DNA from: Magnetospirillum sp902729445 | GTDB lineage: Bacteria > Pseudomonadota > Alphaproteobacteria > Rhodospirillales > Magnetospirillaceae | DNA length: 64,000 nt | Direction of reading: 5' to 3' | Assembly: GCF_902729445.1 (NCBI RefSeq) | Contig: NZ_CACVCE010000001.1 | Location: forward strand, 124,001-188,000 | Shown here: positions 37,134 through 45,208 of the stretch, piece after piece | Layout of the letters: every line of letters begins with the position of its first letter | Position numbering within the stretch: position 1 is the stretch's first letter | Made by a program: the position numbers and the translations under genes | The notes under the pieces: generated by a model | What the model was told of the DNA's origin: nothing | The model's database searches: none | The model's input: only the letters and a program-made list of their open reading frames with translations

Positions 37134-40100
37134 TGGGCCGGTTCCACCACCTTGTGGCCGTCCTCGGCGGCCTTTTCCACCCGGCCCCGTTCAGTCGCCA
37201 GGAAACTGTAGATCACCGGCAGCACGAACAGGGTGAACAAGGTGCCGATGCTCATGCCGGCGACGATCACCACGGCGATCGAGAACCGGCTGGCCGCACC
37301 GGCGCCGCTGGCGATCAGCAGCGGCACCAGACCGGTGACCATGGCCGCCGTGGTCATCAGGATCGGGCGCAGGCGCAGGCTGGCCGCCACCTGGACCGCC
37401 TCGATGCGGCTCAGGCCGTCCTGCTCCTGGCGCTCGCGCGCCACCTCGCAGATCAAGATGCCGTGCTTGGTGATCAGGCCGATCAGGGTGATCAGTCCGA
37501 CCTGGGTGTAGATGTTCATGCTGGCGACCCCCAGGGCCAGCGGGATCAGCGCGCCCGACAGCGACAGCGGCACCGACACCAGGATCACCAAGGGGTCGCG
37601 GAAGCTTTCGAACTGGGCGGCCAGCACCAGGAAGATGATCACCAGGGCGAACACGAAGGTCACCATCAGCGAACTGCCTTCCTGGACATACTGGCGCGAC
37701 TGGCCGGCCTTGTCGGTACTCACCCCTTGCGGCAACACCTCGGCCGCGATCTTGTCCAGGAAGTCCAGCGCCTGGCCCAGGGTGACGCCCGGCATCGGGA
37801 AGGCCTGGATGGTGAAGCTGTTCAATTGGTTGAACTGGTTCAAGCTGACCGGCTTGACGGCGGCCGACAGCGTCACCAACGACGACAGCGGGATGGCGGC
37901 GCCATCGGTGGCGGTGACGTGGAAGCGGCCCAGCTGGCGCGGGTCCAGGCGGAAGTCGCGCGACACCTGCGGGATGACCTGATAGGACCGGCCCTGCAGA
38001 TTGACCAGGTTGACGTAATTGCCGCCGGTCATGGTGGCCAGCGCCTCGCCGATCTGCTGCATGGTGACGCCATAGGCGGCGGCCTTGTCGCGGTCGATAT
38101 CGACGATGGTCTGCGGGCTTTCGAACTTCAGGTCGGAATCGATGAAGGCGAACAGCCCCGACGATTGAGCCCGCTTCATCATCTCGGCTTGCAGGTCGTT
38201 CATCACCCGATAGTCGTTGGTGGCGGTGACGACGAACTGCACCGGCAGACCGTCCGAGCCGGGCAGGGGCGGCGGCGCGAACACCGAGGCCTTGACCCCC
38301 GACACCTTGTCCACCGCCTGCTGGAAGATCGGTGTCAACTCCTTGGTTGACTTGGTCCGCTGATCCCACGGCTTGGTGACGGCGCCGCCGAAGCCCTGGT
38401 TGACGGCGCCCATGCCGGCGATCATGAAGGTGTCGCGGATTTCCGGGAAGCTGCCCAGGGCGTGCTCGACCTGATGCAGGAAGGCATCCATGTAATCGAT
38501 GTTGGCCGAGGCCGGGCCGGTGAAGGCGGTGAACACCACGCCCTGGTCCTCTTCCGGTGCAAGTTCGTTCGGCACGGCTTTGAAAAGAAACGGCAAAACG
38601 GCGACGACAATCAATGTAAACGCCAGGGTTGACGAGCGGTCGGCCAGCGAGGCCTTCAGCCAGCGCCCATAGCGGGTCTGGATGGCGGCGAACATCTTGT
38701 CAATGCGGGCTGACAGGCCCTTCTTGTCCTCGTCATGCTTCAGGATGCGCGAGCACATCATCGGCGACAGGGTCAGGGCGACGATGCCCGACACGATCAC
38801 CGAACCGGCCAGCGCCATGGCGAATTCCTTGAACAGCGCTCCGGTCAGGCCGCCCATGAAGGCGATGGGGGCATAGACGGCGGCCAGGGTGATGGTCATC
38901 GAGATGACCGGGGTGGCGATTTCGCGGGTGCCGACGATGGCCGCCTGGAACGGCGACAGGCCTTCCTCGATATGGCGATGGACGTTTTCGACCACCACGA
39001 TGGCGTCATCGACCACCAATCCGATGGCCAGCACCATGGCCAGCAGGGTCAAGAGATTGATCGAGAAGCCCAGCGCCAGCAGGAACATCGCCACGCCGAT
39101 CAAGGACAGCGGCACCGTCACCACCGGGATCATCACCGAGCGCACCGAGCCCATGAAGGCGAAGATGACGATCATCACGATCACCGCCGCTTCCAGGATG
39201 GTCTTGATCACCTCGCGGATGGCCGCTTCGATGAAGATGGTGGAATCATAGGCGACCTGGGCGGTCAGGCCGGGCGGCAATTGCGCCTCGATGGCCGGCA
39301 AGGTGTGTTCGCGCACCTGGCGGATGACGGTCAGCGGGTTGGCCTCGGGCGTGGTGTAGATGCCGACGAAGATGGCCCGCTTGCCGCTGGCATAGACCGC
39401 CATGTCGTCGCTTTCCGCCCCCATCGACACCTCGGCGACGTCGGCCAGGCGGATCAGGCTGGTCCCCGAATGGCGGATCACCAGCTTGCGGAAATCGTCG
39501 GCGGTGGTCAGGTCGGTCTCGGCCTGGGTCGAGACGACGTCGAAGGCGCCCTTGGTGCTGCCCGCCGCCGAGGAATAATTGTTGCTGGTCAGCGCCACCT
39601 TGACCTCGTCGGCCGAGATGCCGAACTGGGCCAGCTTCTCGGGGTCCAGCCACACCCGCATCGAGAATTTCTGGCCGCCGTAAACCGCCGGGTTGGCAAC
39701 GCCCGGCACCGAGGCCAGCTTGGGCTGGATCACCCGGTTGACATAGTCGGTGATCTGTTCCTGGCTTAGGCGGTCCGACGAGAAGGCCAGATAGGCCGAG
39801 GCGAAGGTCTGGCCGGTTTCCTTCTTGATGACCGGATCATTGATGCCCCGGGGCAGCAGCGAGCGGACCTCGTTGGTCTTGCTCATCACCTCGGTCATGG
39901 CCGCGTCGGGATCCTCGTTCAGGCGGACAGTGGCCTTGACCTCCGAAACCCCCTGGAAGGACCGGGACGTCAGGTAATCCAGGCCCGACGCCGTCGCCAT
40001 GGCCTTTTGCAAGGGCTGGGTGATGAAGCCCTGGATCAGGTCGGCATCGGCGCCGGGATAGGTGGTAGTCACCGTGATCACGGTGTTCTTCATGGCCGGA

Positions 40101-40204
40101 TACTGGCGGACCGGCAGCATCATCAGGGCGCGCAGGCCGACGAACAGGATCAACAGGCTGACCACGCTGGCCAGAACCGGGCGTTTGATGAAGATGTCGA
40201 ACAT
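37130..40204 (-). CDS. RND-family efflux pump inner-membrane subunit (HAE1-type)
   Basis: A 1024-residue proton-driven exporter with twelve membrane helices and two large periplasmic loops. It opens MFDIFIKRPVLASVVSLL, and the proton-relay helix GLVVDDAIVVVENVHRH carries the conserved Asp pair near 405. The second half ends with IGTLFTLFVLPVIYSFLA. These are hydrophobe/amphiphile exporters, not heavy-metal (HME) pumps, on the basis of the VVDDAIVVVEN motif. Substrates cannot be told. It lies 1 bp after the adaptor gene and is followed by the overlapping Cys-rich gene. No outer-membrane channel gene is adjacent. Confidence 0.95.
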   Translation of the reverse strand: MFDIFIKRPVLASVVSLLILFVGLRALMMLPVRQYPAMKNTVITVTTTYPGADADLIQGFITQPLQKAMATASGLDYLTSRSFQGVSEVKATVRLNEDPDAAMTEVMSKTNEVRSLLPRGINDPVIKKETGQTFASAYLAFSSDRLSQEQITDYVNRVIQPKLASVPGVANPAVYGGQKFSMRVWLDPEKLAQFGISADEVKVALTSNNYSSAAGSTKGAFDVVSTQAETDLTTADDFRKLVIRHSGTSLIRLADVAEVSMGAESDDMAVYASGKRAIFVGIYTTPEANPLTVIRQVREHTLPAIEAQLPPGLTAQVAYDSTIFIEAAIREVIKTILEAAVIVMIVIFAFMGSVRSVMIPVVTVPLSLIGVAMFLLALGFSINLLTLLAMVLAIGLVVDDAIVVVENVHRHIEEGLSPFQAAIVGTREIATPVISMTITLAAVYAPIAFMGGLTGALFKEFAMALAGSVIVSGIVALTLSPMMCSRILKHDEDKKGLSARIDKMFAAIQTRYGRWLKASLADRSSTLAFTLIVVAVLPFLFKAVPNELAPEEDQGVVFTAFTGPASANIDYMDAFLHQVEHALGSFPEIRDTFMIAGMGAVNQGFGGAVTKPWDQRTKSTKELTPIFQQAVDKVSGVKASVFAPPPLPGSDGLPVQFVVTATNDYRVMNDLQAEMMKRAQSSGLFAFIDSDLKFESPQTIVDIDRDKAAAYGVTMQQIGEALATMTGGNYVNLVNLQGRSYQVIPQVSRDFRLDPRQLGRFHVTATDGAAIPLSSLVTLSAAVKPVSLNQFNQLNSFTIQAFPMPGVTLGQALDFLDKIAAEVLPQGVSTDKAGQSRQYVQEGSSLMVTFVFALVIIFLVLAAQFESFRDPLVILVSVPLSLSGALIPLALGVASMNIYTQVGLITLIGLITKHGILICEVARERQEQDGLSRIEAVQVAASLRLRPILMTTAAMVTGLVPLLIASGAGAASRFSIAVVIVAGMSIGTLFTLFVLPVIYSFLATERGRVEKAAEDGHKVVEPAQ

Positions 40205-40205
40205 G

Positions 40206-41327
40206 TCAGTTGGCCCCGCTCGGCTGGTTACGGGCTGCCGATTGTTTCAGGGGATCGGCGCCGTCCATCTGGACCTTCGATCCGTGCTCCAGCTTCAACT
40301 GTCCGGCGGTGACCACCAGGGCGCCCGGCTTCAGGCCGCTTTTGATCACCACGCGGCCATCCTTGCGCTCGCCCAGTTCGACCACCACGCGGGCAGCGTG
40401 CTTGCCCTCGGGGCCGTCCTCGACCACGAACAAGGCGTCGCCGTGCAGGTTGTAGGAAATCGCCTGGGCCGGCACCGTCACCACCTGTTCGGTGCCGCGC
40501 CGGGCGATGTCGATGCGGGCGAACATGCCCGGCCGCAGGCGGCCTTCGACATTGGGGAAGCGGGCCTGGGCGGCGACCATGCCGGTCTTGGCATCGACCT
40601 GCGGCTCGATGGCGGCGATGGTGCCCTCGAACACATGGCCGGGCCAGGCGTCGGTGGTCATGCGCACCGTCTGGCCGGGGGCCAGCGCCGACAGGTCGCG
40701 CTGCGACACGGTGAAATCGGCCAGCAGGGTCGACAGGTCCTGCAGGTTGACGATGGCTTGGCCGGGCTGCAGATACTGGCCCAGATCGATCTTGCGCACG
40801 CCCAAGATGCCCTCGAACGGGGCGGAGACCGATTTCTTGTCGATCAGGGCGCGGATGCCGGCGACCTTGGCCTCCTTGACCTTCAACTCGGCCTCGGCCT
40901 TGTCGACGGCGGCCTTGCTGACCGCGTCGGTCTTGACCAGGGTACGTTGGCGGTTGGCCGAGATGCGGGCCAGGTCGGCATCGGCCTGGGCCGAGCGCAG
41001 GTCGGCCATCTCGACATCGGTGTCCAGCCGCAACAGCACCTGGCCCTTCTTCACCGTCTGGCCGGATTGGAAGGTGATATCCTTGACCAGCCCGGCCCCT
41101 TGCGCGGCGATATCGACGCCGTTGACGGCGGACAGGGTGCCGACCGCCGACAGGCTGTCCTGCCACGAGGTCAGCTCGGCCGGCTGGGCGGTGACGGCGA
41201 TCACCGGCTTGGGCATGTTGGCGAAGTAATCCTTGATCATCTTGTCGCGGAACTGGACAAAGCCCAGGACCCCGCCGAACACGATGGCGCTGCCGGCCAG
41301 CATGATTGCCATGCGCTTGACGTTCAT
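40206..41327 (-). CDS. Periplasmic adaptor (membrane fusion) protein of the RND pump
   Basis: A 373-residue HlyD/AcrA-type adaptor that links the RND pump to an outer-membrane channel. It has an N-terminal membrane anchor (MNVKRMAIMLAGSAIVFGG), a biotinyl-lipoyl-like half (AQGAGLVKDITFQSGQTVKKGQVLLRLD) and a helical hairpin (about 110-160). A second lipoyl half, VSAPFEGILGVRKIDLGQYL, and a beta-barrel end (MFARIDI) follow. Lies 5 bp after tetR and 1 bp before the pump gene. Confidence 0.93.
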   Translation of the reverse strand: MNVKRMAIMLAGSAIVFGGVLGFVQFRDKMIKDYFANMPKPVIAVTAQPAELTSWQDSLSAVGTLSAVNGVDIAAQGAGLVKDITFQSGQTVKKGQVLLRLDTDVEMADLRSAQADADLARISANRQRTLVKTDAVSKAAVDKAEAELKVKEAKVAGIRALIDKKSVSAPFEGILGVRKIDLGQYLQPGQAIVNLQDLSTLLADFTVSQRDLSALAPGQTVRMTTDAWPGHVFEGTIAAIEPQVDAKTGMVAAQARFPNVEGRLRPGMFARIDIARRGTEQVVTVPAQAISYNLHGDALFVVEDGPEGKHAARVVVELGERKDGRVVIKSGLKPGALVVTAGQLKLEHGSKVQMDGADPLKQSAARNQPSGAN

Positions 41328-41332
41328 GATCC

Positions 41333-41872
41333 TTACTCCTTCAGCAGGTCGAGAGCGGCCTGCTTCAGGCGCTCGGCATCTTTTTCGCAGCCCTGGCACA
41401 GGCCCAGGATGCGCTGGAACACCACCCCGTCCATGGCCGAACAGACCAGGGCGGCCTTGGCGGGATCGGGGCTGTCGCTCATCACGCGCTCGACCCATTC
41501 GGCGTACTTGGCCTGGATCGGCGCCATCAAATCGGGATTGACCGCCATCGCCGCCAACAGGGCGCCGCTGACCGGGTCGCCGGCCGGGCCCTGGGGGTCG
41601 AAGGCGGTGTGCACCACGGTCCGGGCCCAGCGATAGGGGCCTTCGGGCTGTTCGGCGTAATAACGGTGGTGAAGCGCGTCGCAGGAATCGGTCATGCGTT
41701 GGACCATGCCGCGAATCAGGTCGTCCTTGCTTTTGAAGTGGTATAATACACCGCCCTTGGACACTCCGGCGACGCGGGCGGCCTGGTCCAGCGTCAGCTT
41801 GGCGACGCCGTGGTCGCGCATGATGGACATGGCTGCGTCGAGGATTTTTTCACGGGTCGAGGGGGTGGTCAT
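41333..41872 (-). CDS. TetR-family repressor of the RND operon
   Basis: A 179-residue repressor. N-terminal TetR helix-turn-helix: STREKILDAAMSIMRDHG, LTLDQAARVAGVSKGGVLYHF and FKSKDDLIRGMV (residues 3-55). The C-terminal ligand-binding domain is mostly helical and ends with a Cys pair (LCQGCEKDAERL). The ATG at 41872 gives the usual short N-terminal arm. It heads the operon and probably represses it through a palindrome 20 bp upstream (41893-41906). The inducer is unknown. Confidence 0.92.
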   Translation of the reverse strand: MTTPSTREKILDAAMSIMRDHGVAKLTLDQAARVAGVSKGGVLYHFKSKDDLIRGMVQRMTDSCDALHHRYYAEQPEGPYRWARTVVHTAFDPQGPAGDPVSGALLAAMAVNPDLMAPIQAKYAEWVERVMSDSPDPAKAALVCSAMDGVVFQRILGLCQGCEKDAERLKQAALDLLKE

Positions 41873-41892
41873 GGACTGGCTGGCCTTACTGT

Positions 41893-41906
41893 ACCGTCTG
41901 GACGGT
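41893..41906. promoter_or_regulatory. Candidate TetR operator
   Basis: ACCGTC-TG-GACGGT is a perfect 14-bp palindrome between tetR and the divergent PfkB gene. Symmetry, size and place fit autorepression by the TetR protein; it may also affect the PfkB gene. Confidence 0.6.
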
Positions 41907-41984
41907 TTATATGGCACGGCCATCGCCTCAGTCATCCCCTGATAACGTCAGGGGGGGTATGCATAAAGGAAGGGGGAGCGGATC

Positions 41985-42827
41985 ATGGCGCGGATCGTGG
42001 TGGTAGGCAGCGTCGCCACCGACGAGGTGGTGCGGTTGACCGAACGGTGCCGCGAAGGGGCGCATCTGAACGGCATCATGGAGGTGCCGCGCTTAGGGGG
42101 CGGCGGCGCCAACACGGCGGTCGCGCTGGCGGCGGCCGGCCATACGGTCACCCTGGTCGCCGCCGTCGGCGAGGATGATGACGGCGATTGGCAGATCGAG
42201 GCCCTGGCGCGCTCGGGCGTCGATGTTTCGGCGATCCGCCGGGTCAAGGGCGGCAGCACCCGCTCGATCGTCATGGTCGATCCCAACGGCGAGCGGACCA
42301 TCGTCAATCTGGGCCGCGCCAAGGAAGAGCAGCCGCCGGCCCGCCTGCTGGATATCCCGGCCGATCTGGTCTATGTCCGCACCCGCGCCGTCGGCCTGGC
42401 GCCGCTGCTGGCCGAGAAGGGGCGATTTTGCAAGGTGGTTGCGCATATCCCGCCCATCGAGCCGGGGGTGTTTCCGGCCCAGGTGATCGTCGCCTCGGCT
42501 TCCGACCTGCCGCCCGATCTGCTGGCCGAGCCGGTCACCGCCGGCCTGATGGCCGCCGGCACGCGGCTGGAATGGATGGTGCTGACCCGGGGCGCCGACG
42601 GCGCCGAGGCGTTTTCCGCCGCCCGCCATCTGCGCCAGCCCTCGCCCGAGGTGCAGGCCATCGATTCCACCGGGGCGGGGGATGCCTTTGCCGCCGGCCT
42701 GTGCCACGCCTTGGTCGGCGGCGCCGAGATGGAGGACGCACTGGCGGTGGCGGTCAGGTGGGGTGCGGCCAAGGTCGGGCAGGACGGCTCGGCGCTGACG
42801 GCGGAAAATGTGGCTGGGTTGCTTTAA
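41985..42827 (+). CDS. PfkB-family carbohydrate/nucleoside kinase
   Basis: A 280-residue sugar or nucleoside kinase. The first PfkB signature is GGGGANTAVALAAAG (38-52) and the second, STGAGDAFAAGL (228-239), carries the catalytic Asp233. Substrate-specific residues are not recognisable. It is divergent from tetR, with 112 bp between, and nothing else is in its operon. Ribokinase, adenosine kinase or 2-keto-3-deoxygluconate kinase activity are all possible. Start: the ATG at 41985 follows AAGGGGGAG and gives VVVGSVATDEV, typical for the family. Confidence 0.85.
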   Translation: MARIVVVGSVATDEVVRLTERCREGAHLNGIMEVPRLGGGGANTAVALAAAGHTVTLVAAVGEDDDGDWQIEALARSGVDVSAIRRVKGGSTRSIVMVDPNGERTIVNLGRAKEEQPPARLLDIPADLVYVRTRAVGLAPLLAEKGRFCKVVAHIPPIEPGVFPAQVIVASASDLPPDLLAEPVTAGLMAAGTRLEWMVLTRGADGAEAFSAARHLRQPSPEVQAIDSTGAGDAFAAGLCHALVGGAEMEDALAVAVRWGAAKVGQDGSALTAENVAGLL

Positions 42828-42831
42828 CCCG

Positions 42832-43173
42832 TCAGTGCCTCTGTTTCTTGACCCGATTCATGATCAACGATTTGTGACAATCGCACGATTGCGGGTCACT
42901 TGCCCCGTCGTGGGGGCTGCCATCGATCAAAGTCAGAACATGTGCTATCAGGTCTCTGGCATAGTCCACGCTGTAAGCGCGCTTTCCACTTGCCAACGGC
43001 ATGTCCGGGTCCATGACCGGGAACGGTATCCCATGGGGTTCCGGCGTGCGCCAGAACGACATGCCAGGCTTGCGCATATCCGTATCGACACACCCAAGAC
43101 GGTTAAGAGCGTCTGTAAGACGTTTTTCCGATATGAAGTGTCTGGATTTATGCAACCCGGCGATCCTAGGCAT
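42832..43173 (-). CDS. Hypothetical protein, possible partner of the HicB-like gene
   Basis: A 113-residue ORF with no close family. The segment ISEKRLTDALNRLGC followed by GMSFWRTPEPHGIPFPV resembles the two-strand/helix outline of HicA-like RNA-binding toxins, but the match is loose. The ATG at 43173 comes straight after the T run of a terminator and has no ribosome-binding site, so the real start may be inside (for example at MRKPGM). Codon use is less GC-biased than usual. It ends 4 bp from the convergent PfkB gene. A shadow ORF is possible. Confidence 0.4.
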   Translation of the reverse strand: MPRIAGLHKSRHFISEKRLTDALNRLGCVDTDMRKPGMSFWRTPEPHGIPFPVMDPDMPLASGKRAYSVDYARDLIAHVLTLIDGSPHDGASDPQSCDCHKSLIMNRVKKQRH

Positions 43174-43177
43174 GAAA

Positions 43178-43206
43178 AAGCCCCTTGAGACAACGCCAAG
43201 GGGCTT
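43178..43206 (-). terminator. Terminator of the HicB-like gene
   Basis: AAGCCCCTTG (43178-43187) pairs with CAAGGGGCTT (43197-43206) around a 9-nt loop. On the minus strand it is followed by a T run that runs into the start of the next ORF. Confidence 0.85.
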
Positions 43207-43217
43207 GAACGAGACGC

Positions 43218-43526
43218 TCAGGAATGAGCGTGATGGTCGATCTTGACGGTCAGGATCGGGTTCAGATGCCGCACCTGGGTCTTGAACTCTTCGTAAGACA
43301 GCGAGGGCTCATAATCGGCCTTGACGCCGCAGGACAGCTCGACCAGGCCGCTGACAGCGTCCGGGATCATGCTGAACGCCTGACGCATGGTCTTGGCGCC
43401 GACGTGAAGCCCCTGCAGGTCGGGCGAGATGAAGACATGAACATCACCGGCCTTACGGTAAATGATGCTCACCGTTTCTGGCGCATGTTCCAACAAGTGC
43501 ATTACACAGTCCTCCAACACGGACAT
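43218..43526 (-). CDS. HicB/DUF1902-like hypothetical protein
   Basis: A 102-residue protein whose centre, VHVFISPDLQGLHVGAKTM then AFSMIPDAVSGLVEL, has the strand-loop-helix outline of HicB/DUF1902 antitoxin-like domains (typically SPDLPGL... with a regular helix). No DNA-binding helix-turn-helix is visible at either end. Ends with HLNPILTVKIDHHAHS, His-rich. The start ATG at 43526 gives a normal leader. A clear terminator follows, so downstream genes are separately expressed. Function not established. Confidence 0.5.
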   Translation of the reverse strand: MSVLEDCVMHLLEHAPETVSIIYRKAGDVHVFISPDLQGLHVGAKTMRQAFSMIPDAVSGLVELSCGVKADYEPSLSYEEFKTQVRHLNPILTVKIDHHAHS

Positions 43527-43726
43527 CTATTGACCTAATCCCGCGGCCGCCGTCAAGAGGGCGCGAGCACCGCAGTCGAAATTCATGCGGAACGTGTGTT
43601 GCAACGGGCACACAACCAATATAGCGAACTGTATGGCAGTTTTGGAGGTGGCGGCAAGCACATCAGAAAATGTTCATAAATTCTGCCGAATTTCGATGGG
43701 AAAGTCAAGAAAAAAATCCTATTTCC

Positions 43727-44638
43727 TTAGCCCGTCAATGCCGGCCCGTTGATCCACACCCCGGCCAGCAGGCTGGCGCCCAGCAAGGTGATGGTCAGGG
43801 CGCCGACGATTCCCAGGACCCGGCGCCACCGGTCGGAACGCGCCGAGGCGCCGAACAGGCGTTCCAGCAGGCGGTTGAGGCCCAAGGCAGACAGGCCGAT
43901 GCCCGACACCGTCAAGGCCACGCCGACCGCCATGGCCAGGGTGGCCAGGATGCCGACCCACAACAGGCCGCTCGCCAGGGTGAACAGCAGCACCAGGATG
44001 GCGCCGGAGCAGGGCCGGAAGCCCACCGCCGCCGCCATCGCCCACAGGCCGCGGTCCTGTTCGTGGTGATGATGGTGCGCGCATTGGGGGCCGTGTTCAT
44101 GGTGCTCGTGATCGTGGCCGCAGCCGTGCTTGCCGCGCAAGGCCTGGACCAGCATGAACAGCCCCATGGCGGTGATCAGGCCGTATGAGGCGACTTCCAG
44201 CCAGGCGGCGTGGGCCATGACGTCGCGGGGCGCCAGCGACAAGGCGCCTGCCAGCAGCAGCACGGCGGCGATGGCCGATCCGGCCTGGACCAGCGCCGAC
44301 AGGGCGCAGGCCGCCAGTCCATAGCCGATGCGGGCGCGGCGGCTGGCGAACCAGGCACCGATCACCACCTTGCCGTGGCCGGGGCCGATGGCGTGGAACA
44401 CGCCGTACAGGAAGGCGGCCAGCATCAGGGCCAGGGCCGGCTCGACGGCGCCGGTCTCTTTCATCGCAGCCAAATGCTGGCGCATCTCGGCGTTCAGGGT
44501 GCGCTGGAAGGCGAAAGCCCATTGGGCGATGGACCGCAGCGGCTCGGGCAGGTCGAAGCCTGATCCCGAGGGCGGCGGCGACAGCGCCGCCCAGGCCCAG
44601 CTTGGCAGCAGGCACAAGACCAGGCTTAGGGCTCGCAT
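43727..44638 (-). CDS. NicO-family Ni/Co transporter
   Basis: A 303-residue membrane protein with an N-terminal signal-like segment and about six helices. The family motif is FHAIGPGHGKVVIGAWF, a long cytosolic or periplasmic His-rich loop (GHDHEHHEHGPQCAHHHHHEQ split by few other residues, about 173-193) follows, then VGFRPCSGAILVLLF. These are the RcnA/NicO marks, so export of nickel or cobalt, or uptake in some relatives, is likely. It overlaps the DUF1007 gene by 13 bp and forms an operon with it and the PLP enzyme. No RcnR repressor is near. Confidence 0.85.
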   Translation of the reverse strand: MRALSLVLCLLPSWAWAALSPPPSGSGFDLPEPLRSIAQWAFAFQRTLNAEMRQHLAAMKETGAVEPALALMLAAFLYGVFHAIGPGHGKVVIGAWFASRRARIGYGLAACALSALVQAGSAIAAVLLLAGALSLAPRDVMAHAAWLEVASYGLITAMGLFMLVQALRGKHGCGHDHEHHEHGPQCAHHHHHEQDRGLWAMAAAVGFRPCSGAILVLLFTLASGLLWVGILATLAMAVGVALTVSGIGLSALGLNRLLERLFGASARSDRWRRVLGIVGALTITLLGASLLAGVWINGPALTG

Positions 44639-45207
44639 GTCACCACCACCTTCTTGGGATAGGCGGCACCGCCCAACAGCGGGTTGGCGCGATCCTCGCT
44701 CAAGGTCGCCCGGCAGCCGGCCGAGCCGTCGCCGACCAGACGGATGGCTGCGTCGTTGGGGATGTCGATGTCGATATAGAAGCTTTCCTCGTAGGTCGAG
44801 ACCTTGAAGGCGTGGCTGCGCGGATCGACCGGCTGGGGCAGGGCCAGCCTGAAGCCGTAGACCAGGGTGTCTTTTTGCACCAGCAGCTTGAAGTCGCGGG
44901 CCGGCGGCCAGGTGACCGGCTGGCCGTCGATGCTGGCATAGGTGAAGTACTGGTGCTGGAGGGTGTCCTGGAAGGCGTCCTTCTCGATGGCGGAGATTTC
45001 CTTGGCCGACAGGGTGCCGCTCTTGTCCTGGTCGAAATCGGCGACCAGCGTGCCGGAATAGACCGGGTCGAACTTCCAGCCGATCTGCAGCGCGTGGATC
45101 AGCCCCTTGTCGAACAAAAGGATGATATGGGCATCGATCAGCACATGGGGATGCGCCCAGGCCGGCCAGGGCAGCAGCAAAGCCAGGACCAAGGCCCAGC
45201 GTCGCAT
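44626..45207 (-). CDS. Exported DUF1007 protein
   Basis: A 193-residue periplasmic protein with a signal peptide (1-18). The mature part starts with AHPHVLIDAHIILLFD, a DUF1007 hallmark, and has DFDQDKSGTLSAKEI, which looks like an EF-hand-type calcium loop, and two Cys (CRATLS and VVTCEP). DUF1007 proteins regularly sit beside NicO transporters and are thought to bind the metal or assist export. It overlaps NicO by 13 bp and starts 1 bp from the PLP gene stop. Confidence 0.8.
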   Translation of the reverse strand: MRRWALVLALLLPWPAWAHPHVLIDAHIILLFDKGLIHALQIGWKFDPVYSGTLVADFDQDKSGTLSAKEISAIEKDAFQDTLQHQYFTYASIDGQPVTWPPARDFKLLVQKDTLVYGFRLALPQPVDPRSHAFKVSTYEESFYIDIDIPNDAAIRLVGDGSAGCRATLSEDRANPLLGGAAYPKKVVVTCEP

Positions 45208-45208
45208 G

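Noticed and set aside
43742..44188. Plus-strand ORF opposite NicO with many Gln/His/Asp
   Set aside because: Antisense of the His-rich loop and membrane helices of the NicO gene.
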